Of a stretch of DNA of 64,000 nucleotides, positions 26,885 through 36,795 are shown piece after piece. The notes under the pieces were generated by a model. It ran no database searches, had not been told where the DNA came from, and saw nothing but the letters and a program-made list of their open reading frames with translations. How positions within the stretch are numbered: the first letter of the stretch is position 1; each line of letters starts with the position of its first letter. Position numbers and translations under genes: made by a program. This DNA is from Rhodamnia argentea (Eukaryota > Streptophyta > Magnoliopsida > Myrtales > Myrtaceae): the NCBI RefSeq assembly GCF_020921035.1, contig NC_063158.1, positions 24,848,178 through 24,912,177 of the forward strand. Reading direction: 5' to 3'.

Positions 26885-26889
<5 letters not shown>
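19766..26889 (-). CDS. MATE efflux transporter, DTX40-like (copy 2)
   Basis: Seven coding exons, in transcription order: 26889-26545, 26223-25592, 23831-23775, 23239-23001, 20851-20733, 20636-20550, 19831-19766. All junctions are GT-AG and the chain encodes 514 aa, the same length as copy 1. Every exon equals its counterpart in length (345, 57, 239, 119, 87, 66), except that the 632-bp second exon equals exons 2 plus 3 of copy 1 (376+256). Hallmarks are [42 protein letters not shown] and [12 protein letters not shown]. The N-terminus has a DLHQQPLL dileucine-like motif, while the C-terminal PLL of copy 1 is PLS here (ending PLSHE). The start MDSRGRDG lies directly downstream of a GA repeat in the transcript. 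It has the same family function as copy 1; the substrate is unknown. Confidence 0.94.
24675..25354. mobile_element. MITE of the abundant family (copy F) in MATE intron, 9-bp target duplication
   Basis: It lies within the intron between exons 2 and 3 of the second MATE gene. The left end is ggatcagtaccaagaaagtc and the right end, reverse-complemented, agagaaagcaccaagaaagt. The flanks taagtgatg (24666-24674) and tacgtgatg (25355-25363) match at 8 of 9 bases. A GC-rich core lies at 24925-25000 ('gtgaccctcgcccagg'). Confidence 0.75.

Positions 26890-26942
<53 letters not shown>
26890..26942. repeat. (CT/GA)n microsatellite abutting the MATE copy 2 start codon
   Basis: An almost pure CT run of about 50 bases on the plus strand reads as (GA)n in the MATE mRNA and ends immediately before its ATG. 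GA repeats in plant 5' leaders are known binding sites for BBR/BPC GAGA-binding factors; a role here is inference. Confidence 0.85.
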
Positions 26943-26946
<4 letters not shown>

Positions 26947-27281
26947 GTTTATGAGAGAGAGTGGGTGGATTGAGATGGAGAGGAGAGAGTGAACGTACAG
27001 AAATCAAAAGGGTTCCAAATAATCTGCTCAAATTCTAAGTCTTATAGATGGAGGATAGAAGCGAAGAACGTGGGCCACAGAAGATTCGAAATGGCGACTG
27101 TGCATGCGAGCGTACACGTGTACAAGAGTGCTAAGAAGAAGAAGAAGAATCAAACGCAGCCCCTGTCAACATCTCTCTTGGTGGCTCTATGTATTCCCGC
27201 AGCTTACTAAGGATCAAAATGAAAAAGAAATAACACGTGTCAATTTCTCACCAACCCTTTCCCTTTCCCCTTTTTTTTTAT
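26943..27281. promoter_or_regulatory. Probable promoter and leader region of MATE copy 2
   Basis: Sequence upstream of the minus-strand MATE gene. It carries gagaga words near 26950-26995 and two ACGTGT words (around 27114 and 27233) that could be ABRE-like. No TATA box is assigned with confidence. Confidence 0.3.
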
Positions 27282-27627
27282 GAAAAAAATGTCTGAAAAA
27301 TACGGGCCAATTCACTCCTAAATATTTCAATTGTGCCGATTGAGTCCTGGACTCTTTGATAATTTTGGCTATTTAATCATAAACCTTTCAATCGTGTCAA
27401 TTTAATCATGAACATTTCGAAGATTTGTTAATATAGTCCTTAAAATTATCTATATAGTCATTTTGGCCAATTGTCCTAATTATAGGTTTAGGAGTAATTT
27501 GAAAAATTTTAAAAAGACTTAAGATTAAATTAACATAATTGAAAGGTTTATGATTAAATTGTCAAATTGTTGTTCGGGACTAAATTGACATAATTAAATA
27601 GGTTTAAGATTTTTTGGACAATCATCC
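27282..27627. mobile_element. MITE of the abundant family (copy G), short form
   Basis: Arms with 'ccaattcactcctaaatatt' and their reverse complement are joined without a GC core. The right end reads ttggacaatcatcccc. The terminal duplication is not clear. Confidence 0.5.
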
Positions 27628-28345
27628 CCTTTATAATGATAATCCGAGTGTTTCCTGAGTATTAGTTGCACCAAATTTTTTTTTTCTTTTTTGGGGCAAG
27701 TTTTTAAGGTTGCCATTGACTCTTCTACTTGAGCAGCAACTGTTGCGATGGCGTCGTGGCTTACGCAATCAAGGGAACCGCTTGACGAAAGAGATGGTTT
27801 TTTCGATCATGGGTGACGAATTCGAGGAGCTAAGGAAAGTCTCACTTCGATTTGTACTCGTGAGTCGTGAGTAAATTGACTGTTGCAGGTGTCGCTTGGG
27901 GTTGGGCCAACGACTGTCCGCGGGTGCTCTTGAATGTTCAACCCCAGTCGTCGCCATCGTTCCTCCATGAGCTCAGCCGGATCCGAACAAACTGTCAATT
28001 TGTTGTCTTGGACGAGGAACGAACTTGAAGTTTCGAAATGAATGATTGATAGGTCAAGGCCGTTTTGAGCTCGGGGATACTTTGAGCATTCGATTTCCAT
28101 ATACTCGACATAGCTCGACTTGACTCTAGTGAAAAGAAAGACTAACCTAATATAGAAGTTGGGATCGAGCTCTTCGCCGTTTGAAATGCGTGAAAAGCTC
28201 ATGGATACAATTTGATTGGATCGAGTATGTGGCAGCTGCTGCCTCTAGAAAAGAATTCGAGTTTGATCTCAAAAAATCCGCCTGGTAACCTTGAATAGCC
28301 GGCAAAGAGCTCGAATCGTCAACTTTTTTTGTGGGGGGTGGGGAA
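27628..28345. other. Intergenic, unassigned frames
   Basis: A 131-codon minus-strand frame (27807-28202) and overlapping frames are open, but I recognise no family in them. Splice-compatible ends were not evident. I leave this without a gene call. Confidence 0.35.
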
Positions 28346-28864
28346 TACAAAAAAAAATTATAAACCTATTGCATTTGTACCAATTCAGTTATAAGCCTTT
28401 AAATTAAATCAATTTAGGCATAAACATTTTCACATTGGTACCAATTCGATTTATCTAGCTAATTTAGGTTGAAAATCAACGATGTGGACGCCATCTTACG
28501 TGGCACAATCGGCGCCGACGTAAATATTTTCAATTTTTTTTTGTTTTTTTCTTTCCCTTTTCTTTTTGCCGGTGGCCACTCGCCACTCACCGACTAAGCC
28601 AGCCCTTGCCGATTATGGCCCCGGGTCGGTGGACAATAAAAGGAAAAAAAAAAGAAAATATTTCAAAATTTTGTTCACATCGGTGTTGGCCATGCTACGT
28701 AGGATGACCGACATTAATGTCTATGATTTTCGGCCTAAATTGGTTGGGTAGACTGAATTGTTATCAATATGAAAAAGATTTCTAACTAAATTGATTTAAT
28801 TAAAATGTTTAAAATTGAATTAGTATCAATGTAATAGATTTAATTTTTTTTTTTAACTTTTCCC
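28346..28864. mobile_element. MITE of the abundant family (copy H)
   Basis: The left arm begins near aaattataaacctattgcat and the right end is taacttttccc. Mirrored 'cttacgtggcac' and 'gctacgtaggatga' words flank a GC-rich core ('gccggtggccactcgcc', 28567-28640). Confidence 0.6.
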
Positions 28865-28904
28865 TTTGTTTTGGTGAAACACAGAAAAAGGGTGTCGTGC
28901 GTTC

Positions 28905-29310
28905 AAATTAGGAGTATCGTCGACTGCGCACATGCCATTATTTCAAAACTTTTACTTGTGACTTTCACTTCGAAATCTAAACTTTAAAATATATATAGAT
29001 TCAAATTCATAGAAAGCTGAAAGTTAAAAGATAAATCCCATCTCTTACAGATTGAATAAAGTACATGATTTTATATATCATGACACATTAAATGTTCGAA
29101 AAGAACATGTTGATAATTGTAAAGTATGCTTATGAGAGCACTGTATGTTTATCATTTGATCTTTCCCAGATTCAGAGAGTTCTAAAAAGCTAAATGCCTG
29201 TTCGAGTTACCAGTTGAGCTGACAATGCACACGAATCTGAACAGTGCTATGACAGCACTTTGTCTTTATGGTCAATGCCTACCATCAATGCCAGCCTAAG
29301 AAAGCAACGG
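28905..29310. repeat. Diverged duplicate of the 33.6-34.9 kb segment
   Basis: It contains 'gtatgcttatgagagcactgtatgttt', 'gatctttcccagattcagag' and 'aaaaagctaaatgcctgttcgag', which correspond in order to parts of 33770-34860. This copy lacks the two MITEs (33988-34279, 34346-34712) that interrupt the other, so it shows their empty sites. No coding content. Confidence 0.65.
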
Positions 29311-29415
29311 TTCTGCCTCCACCACACATTTTTATCATGGAAACTGGATAAATTATTTTGTCCGGTTTCCCAAGAAATTTTTTTATTCCTGGTCTGGTAA
29401 AAAAAATTTAACTAA

Positions 29416-30039
29416 GGCTCCGTTTGTTTTGCAAAAAATGTGATATATTTTTTAAAGTGATTTCTGAGAAGTCATTTTTCAGAAAAATAACAAAATTTTT
29501 CATTATTTTATTGAGACCTGAAAATGATCTTGAAAACACATTCCGTCGTTTGGTAAGAAAATTATAATTTGATTTTCTGCGACGTCGTTTAGCTGAAAAT
29601 TGCTCATGCCAACGTGAACAATTTGTGTAAATACAAAAAATCTAATTTTTTTAATATTTTATTTAGAGTCTTTTCTTTCTTTTTATTTTTCCTTCTTCCT
29701 CCACTGTGATAGGCCGGCGGCGGCCATAGGCAAGCTCGAGCTCACCAAATCTCGGCCGGATCGCAAGCTCGAGCCGCTTATGTGGCTGATCACCGGTCGT
29801 CGCCATGGCCGGTGACTAACCAAGGAAGAAGGAAAAAAGAAAAAGAATAAAAAGAATAAAAAGAATAAAAAATGACTTCCTCTTTTTGAAAAGAGGAAGT
29901 CATTTTCCCCACTTTTGAAGGTATTTTTTCTATTGGTAAAAAATATTTTCCTTGATTAATTTATTTTCTGTGAACCAAACGTCAAAAATTTTCTAAAAAC
30001 TTGCTTTTGGAAGTTGTTTTCTGTGGAACAAACAGAGCC
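29416..30039. mobile_element. MITE with 'ggctccgtttgtt' termini (PIF/Harbinger-like)
   Basis: The left end is ggctccgtttgttttgcaaa and the right end, reverse-complemented, ggctctgtttgttccacaga. The flanks taa and tta fit a 3-bp TAA/TTA-type duplication, with one mismatch. Inside are a GC-rich core (29700-29815) and a near-perfect palindrome (29866-29905). Related termini occur at 57208. Confidence 0.65.
29866..29905. repeat. Perfect hairpin inside the MITE
   Basis: The word aatgacttcctctttt is followed by a 3-4 base loop and its exact reverse complement aaaagaggaagtcatt. As RNA it would form a stem of about 17 bp. No terminator or miRNA role is claimed. Confidence 0.75.
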
Positions 30040-30482
30040 TTAATATAATAATAAACTCAACAAAACAAAAATAAGGGGAAAAAACGACACTTATTAGAAA
30101 CATCATCAATTCAATAGAAAAGTTTTTTTCACATTCAATGTAAATATGAATGGTTAATCATCTTCATTGCAAGACAGAATAAATGTAGAAATTCTACTAG
30201 GAGTCGTTGACACCTAAATTTTGATTTTCCTTAAATTATTCATTTTTCATAAAAAAAAAATGAGAATTAGCTTTAGTTCTCGCCAAAAATAATTTTCATG
30301 CATAACATATTTAATTTTTCTCAAGCATTGCATTAACATTTATCTGCATCGACGGCAAAAAAATTGAGCTTAAATTGACAAGCAATGGACCCAAGCTTCC
30401 ATGTAATTTTTAGCAATAATTGGAGGAAATCCTTGAAATTTACAATGTCATTGGGGGTTACTTTCATTGTCAGTATATAGCC

Positions 30483-30485
<3 letters not shown>

Positions 30486-30528
<43 letters not shown>
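30486..30528. repeat. (AT)n microsatellite
   Basis: About 43 bases of uninterrupted alternating A and T within the 5' part of the LTR. Confidence 0.9.
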
Positions 30529-30531
<3 letters not shown>

Positions 30532-30867
30532 GAGGACTAAGCCCATAATGATGAAAATTCGTCCAAGCCCATTGGTGAAAAGATCTCAGATCTTATGAGG
30601 ATGCAGATTTTTCGGGTGAGAGGACAAAAAGAAATATTGCACAAGAGACAATCTCATACGTAAAGACATAGTTCACCCTATTATTTGAGCAATATATCTT
30701 TTATGAAAGCATGGCACGTTCTTCTTGGGGGCATATGGACTTGCAATACACAAAAAAATAAAATAAAGAAAAAAGATATCTTCACGTGTCCATGGGCTTG
30801 AGCAGAAAGAAAAAAAAGCCACAAAAGGAAACAAAATCTTCTTTCTTTCTCATTCACCTAGACTCTG

Positions 30868-30885
30868 TCGCTTATAAAAGAGACC
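30868..30885 (+). promoter_or_regulatory. TATA box of the LTR promoter
   Basis: tcgcttataaaagagac gives a strong TATAAAA match on the plus strand, about 670 bp into the LTR. This is the expected U3 position and supports plus-strand orientation of this LTR. Confidence 0.55.
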
Positions 30886-32198
30886 CATGAGCGACTAAAG
30901 AGAGGGGAGCAAAGATTCTCTGCACGTACATCAAATTCACGTGAGATTGGCGTGAAGAGGAAAAACGGTGAGAAAGGTTGAAGGTTTCCCCCCGAGGCCG
31001 ATTTTTGCTGCTGTTCGGCACCTTTGCCTGCTGGGTCGTAGGTCTTTTACTGCTGTTCAACACCTCTACTTATCAACCGAAGATCCCTTGTTGCTGTTCG
31101 GTGCTTCCGATTGCTATTCAAGGTCCAAAATCGCTGCTGTCCACACTGGTTTCAGCTGCTGTCCAAGCCTTTTTCCGTTGCTGTCTGGTGTCCTTCGAGC
31201 TAGATTTTAGCATTTGAAGTCCTTGTGCATTGGTGTTGGATACTTTGTCGTTTAAGGCTGATTTCATCACTGGTGCTCAATTTAGTCGCTATTAGGTTAA
31301 AAAACAATGCAGTTTTTTGGGTGTTATTGCTAATGGTTCAGTGCAGATTTTGCTAGTCCTTTGAGACCGATTGTCACTTTTTTTGGCGCAATATCTCCAC
31401 TGTTCGGTGTTGTTTAAGGTGCTAAATAGCTGTTGTGATTTCACTTTGCTAATCCTAATCGTGCGTACGAATTTCCCTAGCCGTTCGGTCCATCGCTTGA
31501 AGCTTGGTGTGCAATTTGCGGAAAGTACAAATTTTGCAAGAAAAGGTAAATTTCCTATCTTGAACTTTGATATATTCACTTGCTTATTTTGTGATTTATT
31601 GCATATCTTGATCGCATTGCATCAAAGTGGATATCTTTTCAAAATGCAGGTAGATTAGGAAAATTTTCTTTCCTAATCCGCAACTTGTCACACGATCGAG
31701 AACGTCCATCTTTAGGATTATTGATGGAATACTCGATTAGGCAAGGATTTGGGTTCAATCATTAATCATAGGATTACGAATTAAAGATTGACTCAAATAT
31801 TCACCAAATATTTCAAAACTTGATTGATATATCCACTTTCTTGATTGCATTGATTGACATATTCACTTACCTAATTTGATTTGGATTGTATGTAATTTCA
31901 AAAATTCTAAAAAAAATTGCATTCATTCACCTTCCATATTCGAAAATTGCATATTTCAAAAAATAGCATCATGTAGATAATTGCATATCTAATATTTTTC
32001 GTAAATAATTAGATTAGATTTCATTTTAGGATAGAAATTGCATGTTTAAATAGAATTTTATGCCTAAAATAATCTATCTTAATATATTAGGGTTTAGGTC
32101 AATTTAATCTCTAAAATATGTAAGATAAATATTGTTTTGGCATAGTTCTATTTTAGGAAATTAATTCATCCGAAAATATAAAAAAAAAATCATTCATC

Positions 32199-32304
32199 CA
32201 TGCCACGTCATCCTTGTCACGTCATCCTTGTCATGTCATACATGCCACGTCATCCATGTCATCTTTGCCATGTCATTATTTCTTGCCATGTCATATTAGG
32301 TTGC
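32199..32304. repeat. Array of short 'gccacgtcatcc' repeats in the LTR
   Basis: At least seven degenerate copies of (g)ccacgtcatcctt/gtcatgtcat occur in about 105 bp. The complement contains TGACGTGG, a core recognised by plant bZIP factors. Confidence 0.65.
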
Positions 32305-33987
32305 ATTTTAGCTTATATTGCGTAGTAGAATTGCCTGTCTAGGTTTTAATTAATTTACATGTCACGTAATTAATTTAATTAAACCATGGTCTCACTTGTA
32401 TATTAATTTAATTTGCATGTCATCTTGTTTAGTCTTGCATTTAATTCATAACACGGCATTGCATATAGCATAGTTTTTCATGCATTCATATAAAAAAAAT
32501 CGAAAATAAAAGAACTATCTTGTGTGACGCATACTCCCTTAATTATATTAACTTCTGGATGTTCATTAATTGATTGTGCACCCGCATGATAACCTTTGTT
32601 AGTGACTTAGGTTAAAATCAATTAATGTTGCCTTCTCAAATGATTTTTCATAAAATAAAATGGTACCGAAAGGGCACTAGAGTAATCCGGCGCAATGAAG
32701 TCCCGAACTCTTAATCTCTAGTTCGTAGGAATAAAATAGTTCTCCCGCTATTTTATTTAGGTTTCTAATCGACCTACCATAAATGATTAATGACGGCTCT
32801 AAAATTAAAATACATTGCATATTAATCGATTGAACCTTAAGTTGCGATTTGGTATGGACTTGGGAGAGTCCGAGTTAGGTTAGTTAAATAATTAATCTGA
32901 TAATCCATTAGCCTGGAAATTTTCGAATTTTTTAGGTCACTACAAGAACATAACCAATGTAAAATGTTCTTTTACACTTGCAAAGGGGAAAGAAAAATAT
33001 CCATCATTTAACAAAATTAATACAAGCAACAAAATTAAATCTCGAATTCGTGTTAGCATCTTAAGTTTGCTTTGTGTAGAGATTTCCTTATGCTGCCAAA
33101 ATCTAGGTAGAAAGTATAAATCCATGATTTTGTAGGCGGATAACCATTAGATTCTGGATCAAGTGATGCTTATCGGTGTGCAATCAAAATCAAACCAGAT
33201 AGATAAAATTTTGTCCTATAATCCAAGAGCACAGTTTCAAACATCCGGAAAATACTGACATGAATATCCACGTATAATTTTCGTGTAATCTTTTAAAATT
33301 CGGATCCGGCGGGAAAGTAAAATAAGTTACTTTGACTTTGGATAAGTCGTTGACGTTGAAAATAAGTGGTGTATTGGTCTCCTTGCTCTCGAGAGACCAC
33401 GTGCATCACGGAATAATATATATATTTTTCTTTTCTAGGTCCTACTGTTGGTTTGATGAATTTAAAAAAAAAATATTAGTAAACATATATTGAGATCCCT
33501 TTTTCGCTCCGCTTAGCCCTATTATATTAAAAACAACTGCTTTGATCATTCTATAATATGACAGATGATTATTTTAGCAAACTCTGTTAATAAAACATAT
33601 GAAGGTCCTTTGGTGAAAGAGAATCTTGTCAGACATTAAATAGTAACTATGTCATTTTAATTTTAATCTTATGGTAAGTGGAACTTCAACACCATGGTCA
33701 TGCATCAAACTAAGAACGCTCTCTTTCAATCCCATCGATCACGCATATTCCATTATCTCTTTCTTGGGGGGAAAAAATATTCAATGCATTGTTTCAAATT
33801 GGAAATCGCATCGAATGCTCATAGTCCATTATTGTAAAAACTTGTACTTTCATTGCAAATTTTGAAAATAAAAATTATTATCTAAATTCAAAATTATAGG
33901 AGGTGGAAAGTTAAAAAATGAGATTTACCCCAAAAAGGCTTGACTAAAGTGCATGACTTTGCTCATTATGATATATTAAATGTACAT

Positions 33988-34279
33988 TAGAATAACCGAA
34001 AAAAGTCCTAAACCTATTACAATTACGTCAATTCATACCTAATTTTTTTTTTGCCAATTTAATAATAAACTTCTTGCATTTGTGTCAATTCAAAAAATAA
34101 TATTAAAATATCATAAAAATTGTCACATCAATGCCACATCAGCGATTTCTGGCTAAAATTGGCCGAATGGATTGAATTATCATAAATGTAAAGGTTTATG
34201 AGTGATTGAAAAAAAAAAGTTTAGAACTAAATTGACACAATTGCAATAGATTTACGACTTTTTTAGTAATTTATCCTTA
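33988..34279. mobile_element. MITE of the abundant family (copy I), short form
   Basis: The arms read 'aaaaaagtcctaaacctattac' and its reverse complement. Comparison with the related uninterrupted segment near 29085 delimits the insertion. The flanks aatgtacat and attgtacga agree at 6 of 9 bases, consistent with a decayed 9-bp duplication. Confidence 0.65.
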
Positions 34280-34345
34280 ATTGTACGAAAATAACATCTT
34301 TCATATTTGTAGAGTATGTTTATGAGAGCATTGTATGTTTGTCAT

Positions 34346-34712
34346 AGGAATGGTGACACAAATGGTTCATAAATTTTGGCCAAAAGTGCAATGTGGTATC
34401 TAAACTTTAGCTCAATGTTCGATATAGTTTCTGAACTTTTGATTTTTTCAATGTGGTCCCTGAATTTTTTGTATATGTTACATATATATTCAATATTGCC
34501 CTTCCATTAATTCAAGTTCGGAGACAACATTTAACATATTCATATAATCCATGAACTAAATTGATTATGTACCAAAAGCTCATGGACCACATTGAACAAA
34601 TTCAAAATTCAGGGACGACACTACATGTTGGGCTTAAGTTTATCTGTAGAAGAATTATGGGACAACATTACACATTTTGTTAAAGTTCATAAATCATTTG
34701 TGTCATTTGCCC
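34346..34712. mobile_element. MITE of the 'gatccatgaactttag' family, copy 2
   Basis: The left end is ggaatggtgacacaaatggt and the right end, reverse-complemented, gggcaaatgacacaaatgat. Internal 'caatgtggtccctgaa' phrases match the copy at 15003-15331. The uninterrupted relative near 29150 shows the empty site. Confidence 0.6.
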
Positions 34713-35269
34713 TCTATCCTATGATCTTTCCCTCGTTCAAAGAGTTTAAAAAGCTAAATGCTTCCTCGAATTAACAATTAAGCTCATGTAAAACAATTCA
34801 CAAGCATCTGACAATGGCAAGTAAAACGCTTTCTTTTTACCGTAAATGTCTACCATTAATTAAGCATATGAAGATTCTTTAATTATCTCGAATCTTTTCA
34901 GATATCATGAGTGACTATCTTATTTTAGTTTTAATCTTATAGTAAGTGGAGCTTTAACACTATGGTCATTGGTCATGCATCAAACCAAGAGGACTCTCTC
35001 TAGAGTCACGAGCCAAACTGCCAAATTCGTGATAAATTACTCAATCACATATAACTAAATCTAACATTAAATTATGTGCCCAAACGAATTTATACTCTTA
35101 AGTGTTTTAACTCGATCACATCGATTATGGATATTACATTGTTTCATTTTCGGGGCGATGCGCACAAAAAAGCTCATGCACGATTTCCAATTAGGAATTG
35201 CGGCGATTGTGCATATTACATTAATGGAAAGACAAATACAAACATCTGAATAGTGCAATCAAAAGGAAA

Positions 35270-36795
35270 AAAAATGGCTATGAATTTTGTCGCTTTCGGT
35301 CCTAATTTTGTCACCTTCGGCATAGGTTGTCTTGCTTAATCATGTCAAGTTTAATTTTCAGGCGATGCATGAAAATGAATATTTTTATTTTTCATTGCCT
35401 TCGTTCGTTTGTTTTGAATTGGAATATGATTATGACTATTTCCTTACTATGTTTTGTGAAGACTAGAATATAAAATTCGAACATAGAAAGCAATGAAATC
35501 CATCAAAAAGTCATCTCGGCATTGATCCCACTCCAATGTAGATGCCCGGCTGCGGTAAAAGTCGTAAGAAAAAATTACAAGATTTCCTTTTTGGGCCCAA
35601 TGGACTGAAAAACTTCCAGCCCATATTGTTTTAGGCCCAACGAGCAGGAGAATTTTTATGTTTGTTGTATTAGAGACGACCAAATACTAGGCTTTTCGCC
35701 TTGGGCCATAACCAAAGGTGAGCAAATGCTAATTTTGCCGATGAAAATTGTTGGAAAAGTTATAAACCTATTGCACGACCACTAATTCAGTTCTAAACTT
35801 TTCATCCGTGTAGTTCTAAAATATTTTGTGACCAATTTTCAATGTGGACCATTCGGTCAGTTTCTACCAAAAATTGCTGACACATGCGCCGATCATCCTA
35901 AGTACCACTATTGGAGATCTAACACATCCGACTCCACTCAAAATGATGTCATTTTTTGAGATCTGTCCTTTTCTTTTCGTTTCTTTTCTTTCTTTCTTTT
36001 TCCTAACTTCCTGGATTTCCGACCGGAGATGCAGGCGATGGTGTCGCCATCCTCACCGGCCACAGGTGAGGGGGTCATAGCCCTCTCCCAAAACTGGGCG
36101 AGGGCGCGTATGCCCTCACTTGTGACCAGCAAGGGTGCCCAATCATTATCGAGGCCTCAATGACCTCGTCAGCAAGAAATTTGGGAAGATGAAGAAAAAA
36201 AAGAAAAGAATGGCTAGAAAAATTACTTCTTTTCCAAAACGACATCATTTTAAGTCTCATCGAACAAATCAAATCGTTGATCATGTTATGTAGGACGGTA
36301 ATCACTAATTGGACCGCATGTAAGAAATTTTGGGCTAAAAACAGTCGGATGACTACATTAGAAGATCTTTAAAAATTTCAGACTGCAATGACCAAATTGA
36401 AAAATTCATGACCGAATTGACGGTCATACAATAAATTTAAAACTTTTTGGACAATTCTTCCAATTTTGTCACCTCAGGTCACACCCAAAGGCAACAGAAA
36501 CACTGTTTTCCTCGCTTTAAACGTACCCCAAAGCAATGAAATTGTATCTTTTGTTGCCGTAGGTCGAAATTTTTTCCTCTATCTCATGTTTATCGCCATA
36601 GGTTCAAATTTGTCCAAACTTTGATTGAATCACTGGTGACAAAGTGCAAATTTTATCACTTAAGTTTGACTTAACCGACGAAACTCTGATTTTGTCGCCT
36701 TAGGGTTTTGTTGTTGTTGCTGCTGTTGCCGCCGCCTATGGGTCGATTTAAGGCAAAAGTTAATTTTCTGCTTTCAAGGTGTTTTTCTAGTAGTG
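35270..36795. mobile_element. CACTA-type element remnant with subterminal repeats, interrupted by a MITE
   Basis: The right end reads tttttctagtagtg (36782-36795), i.e. CACTACTAGAAAAA on the other strand, the consensus plant CACTA terminus. Just inside, and again at 35280-35330, are repeated words of the form 'ttttgtcgcctta/tcgg' (about eight between 36465 and 36740). Subterminal repeats of this kind are typical of CACTA elements. A matching left terminus was not found, so the element is truncated. Confidence 0.5.
35740..36461. mobile_element. MITE of the abundant family (copy J) with 9-bp target duplication
   Basis: The ends are gatgaaaattgttggaaaag and, reverse-complemented, ggaagaattgtccaaaaag. 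The flanks aattttgcc (35731-35739) and aattttgtc (36462-36470) match at 8 of 9. The target is one of the CACTA-like subterminal repeats. A GC-rich core spans 36030-36150. Confidence 0.75.

Larger units (their letters stand above)
30205..32944 (+). mobile_element. Solo or truncated LTR of a retroelement related to the one at 59-64 kb
   Basis: It starts cgttgacacctaaattttga and ends ttttttaggtcactaca. The right-hand retroelement's LTR, read on the minus strand, starts tgttgacacctaaattttga and ends ttaggtcgcgaca. The last 150 bp also align (the 'gggagagtccg' and 'aggttagttaa' words). A TATA box (ttataaaagag) is near 30873 in the same orientation. Further in are degenerate 'gctgctgttcgg' repeats (31005-31190), consistent with an LTR of about 2.7 kb. 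No polypurine tract precedes it, no primer-binding site follows, and the flanking 5-mers do not match, so it is solo and old, or truncated. Confidence 0.65.
33590..34990. repeat. Duplicated intergenic segment carrying two MITEs
   Basis: 33600-33730 and 34870-35000 share 'ttttaatcttatggtaagtggaactt' and 'ggtcatgcatcaaact'-type wording. 33770-33990, 34280-34345 and 34720-34860 together correspond to 28905-29310. This is therefore a diverged local duplication interrupted by two insertions. No coding frame is recognised. Confidence 0.6.

Noticed and set aside
27807..28202. 131-codon minus-strand frame
   Set aside because: No recognisable domain, no supporting splice structure, and neighbouring repeats; left unassigned.
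32938..32950. CACTA-type left terminus (cactacaagaac) pairing with the right end at 36795
   Set aside because: The cactaca portion is better explained as the end of the LTR (ttaggtcactaca, matching ttaggtcgcgaca of the other LTR). The flanking triplets ggt and aat do not match as a CACTA target duplication.
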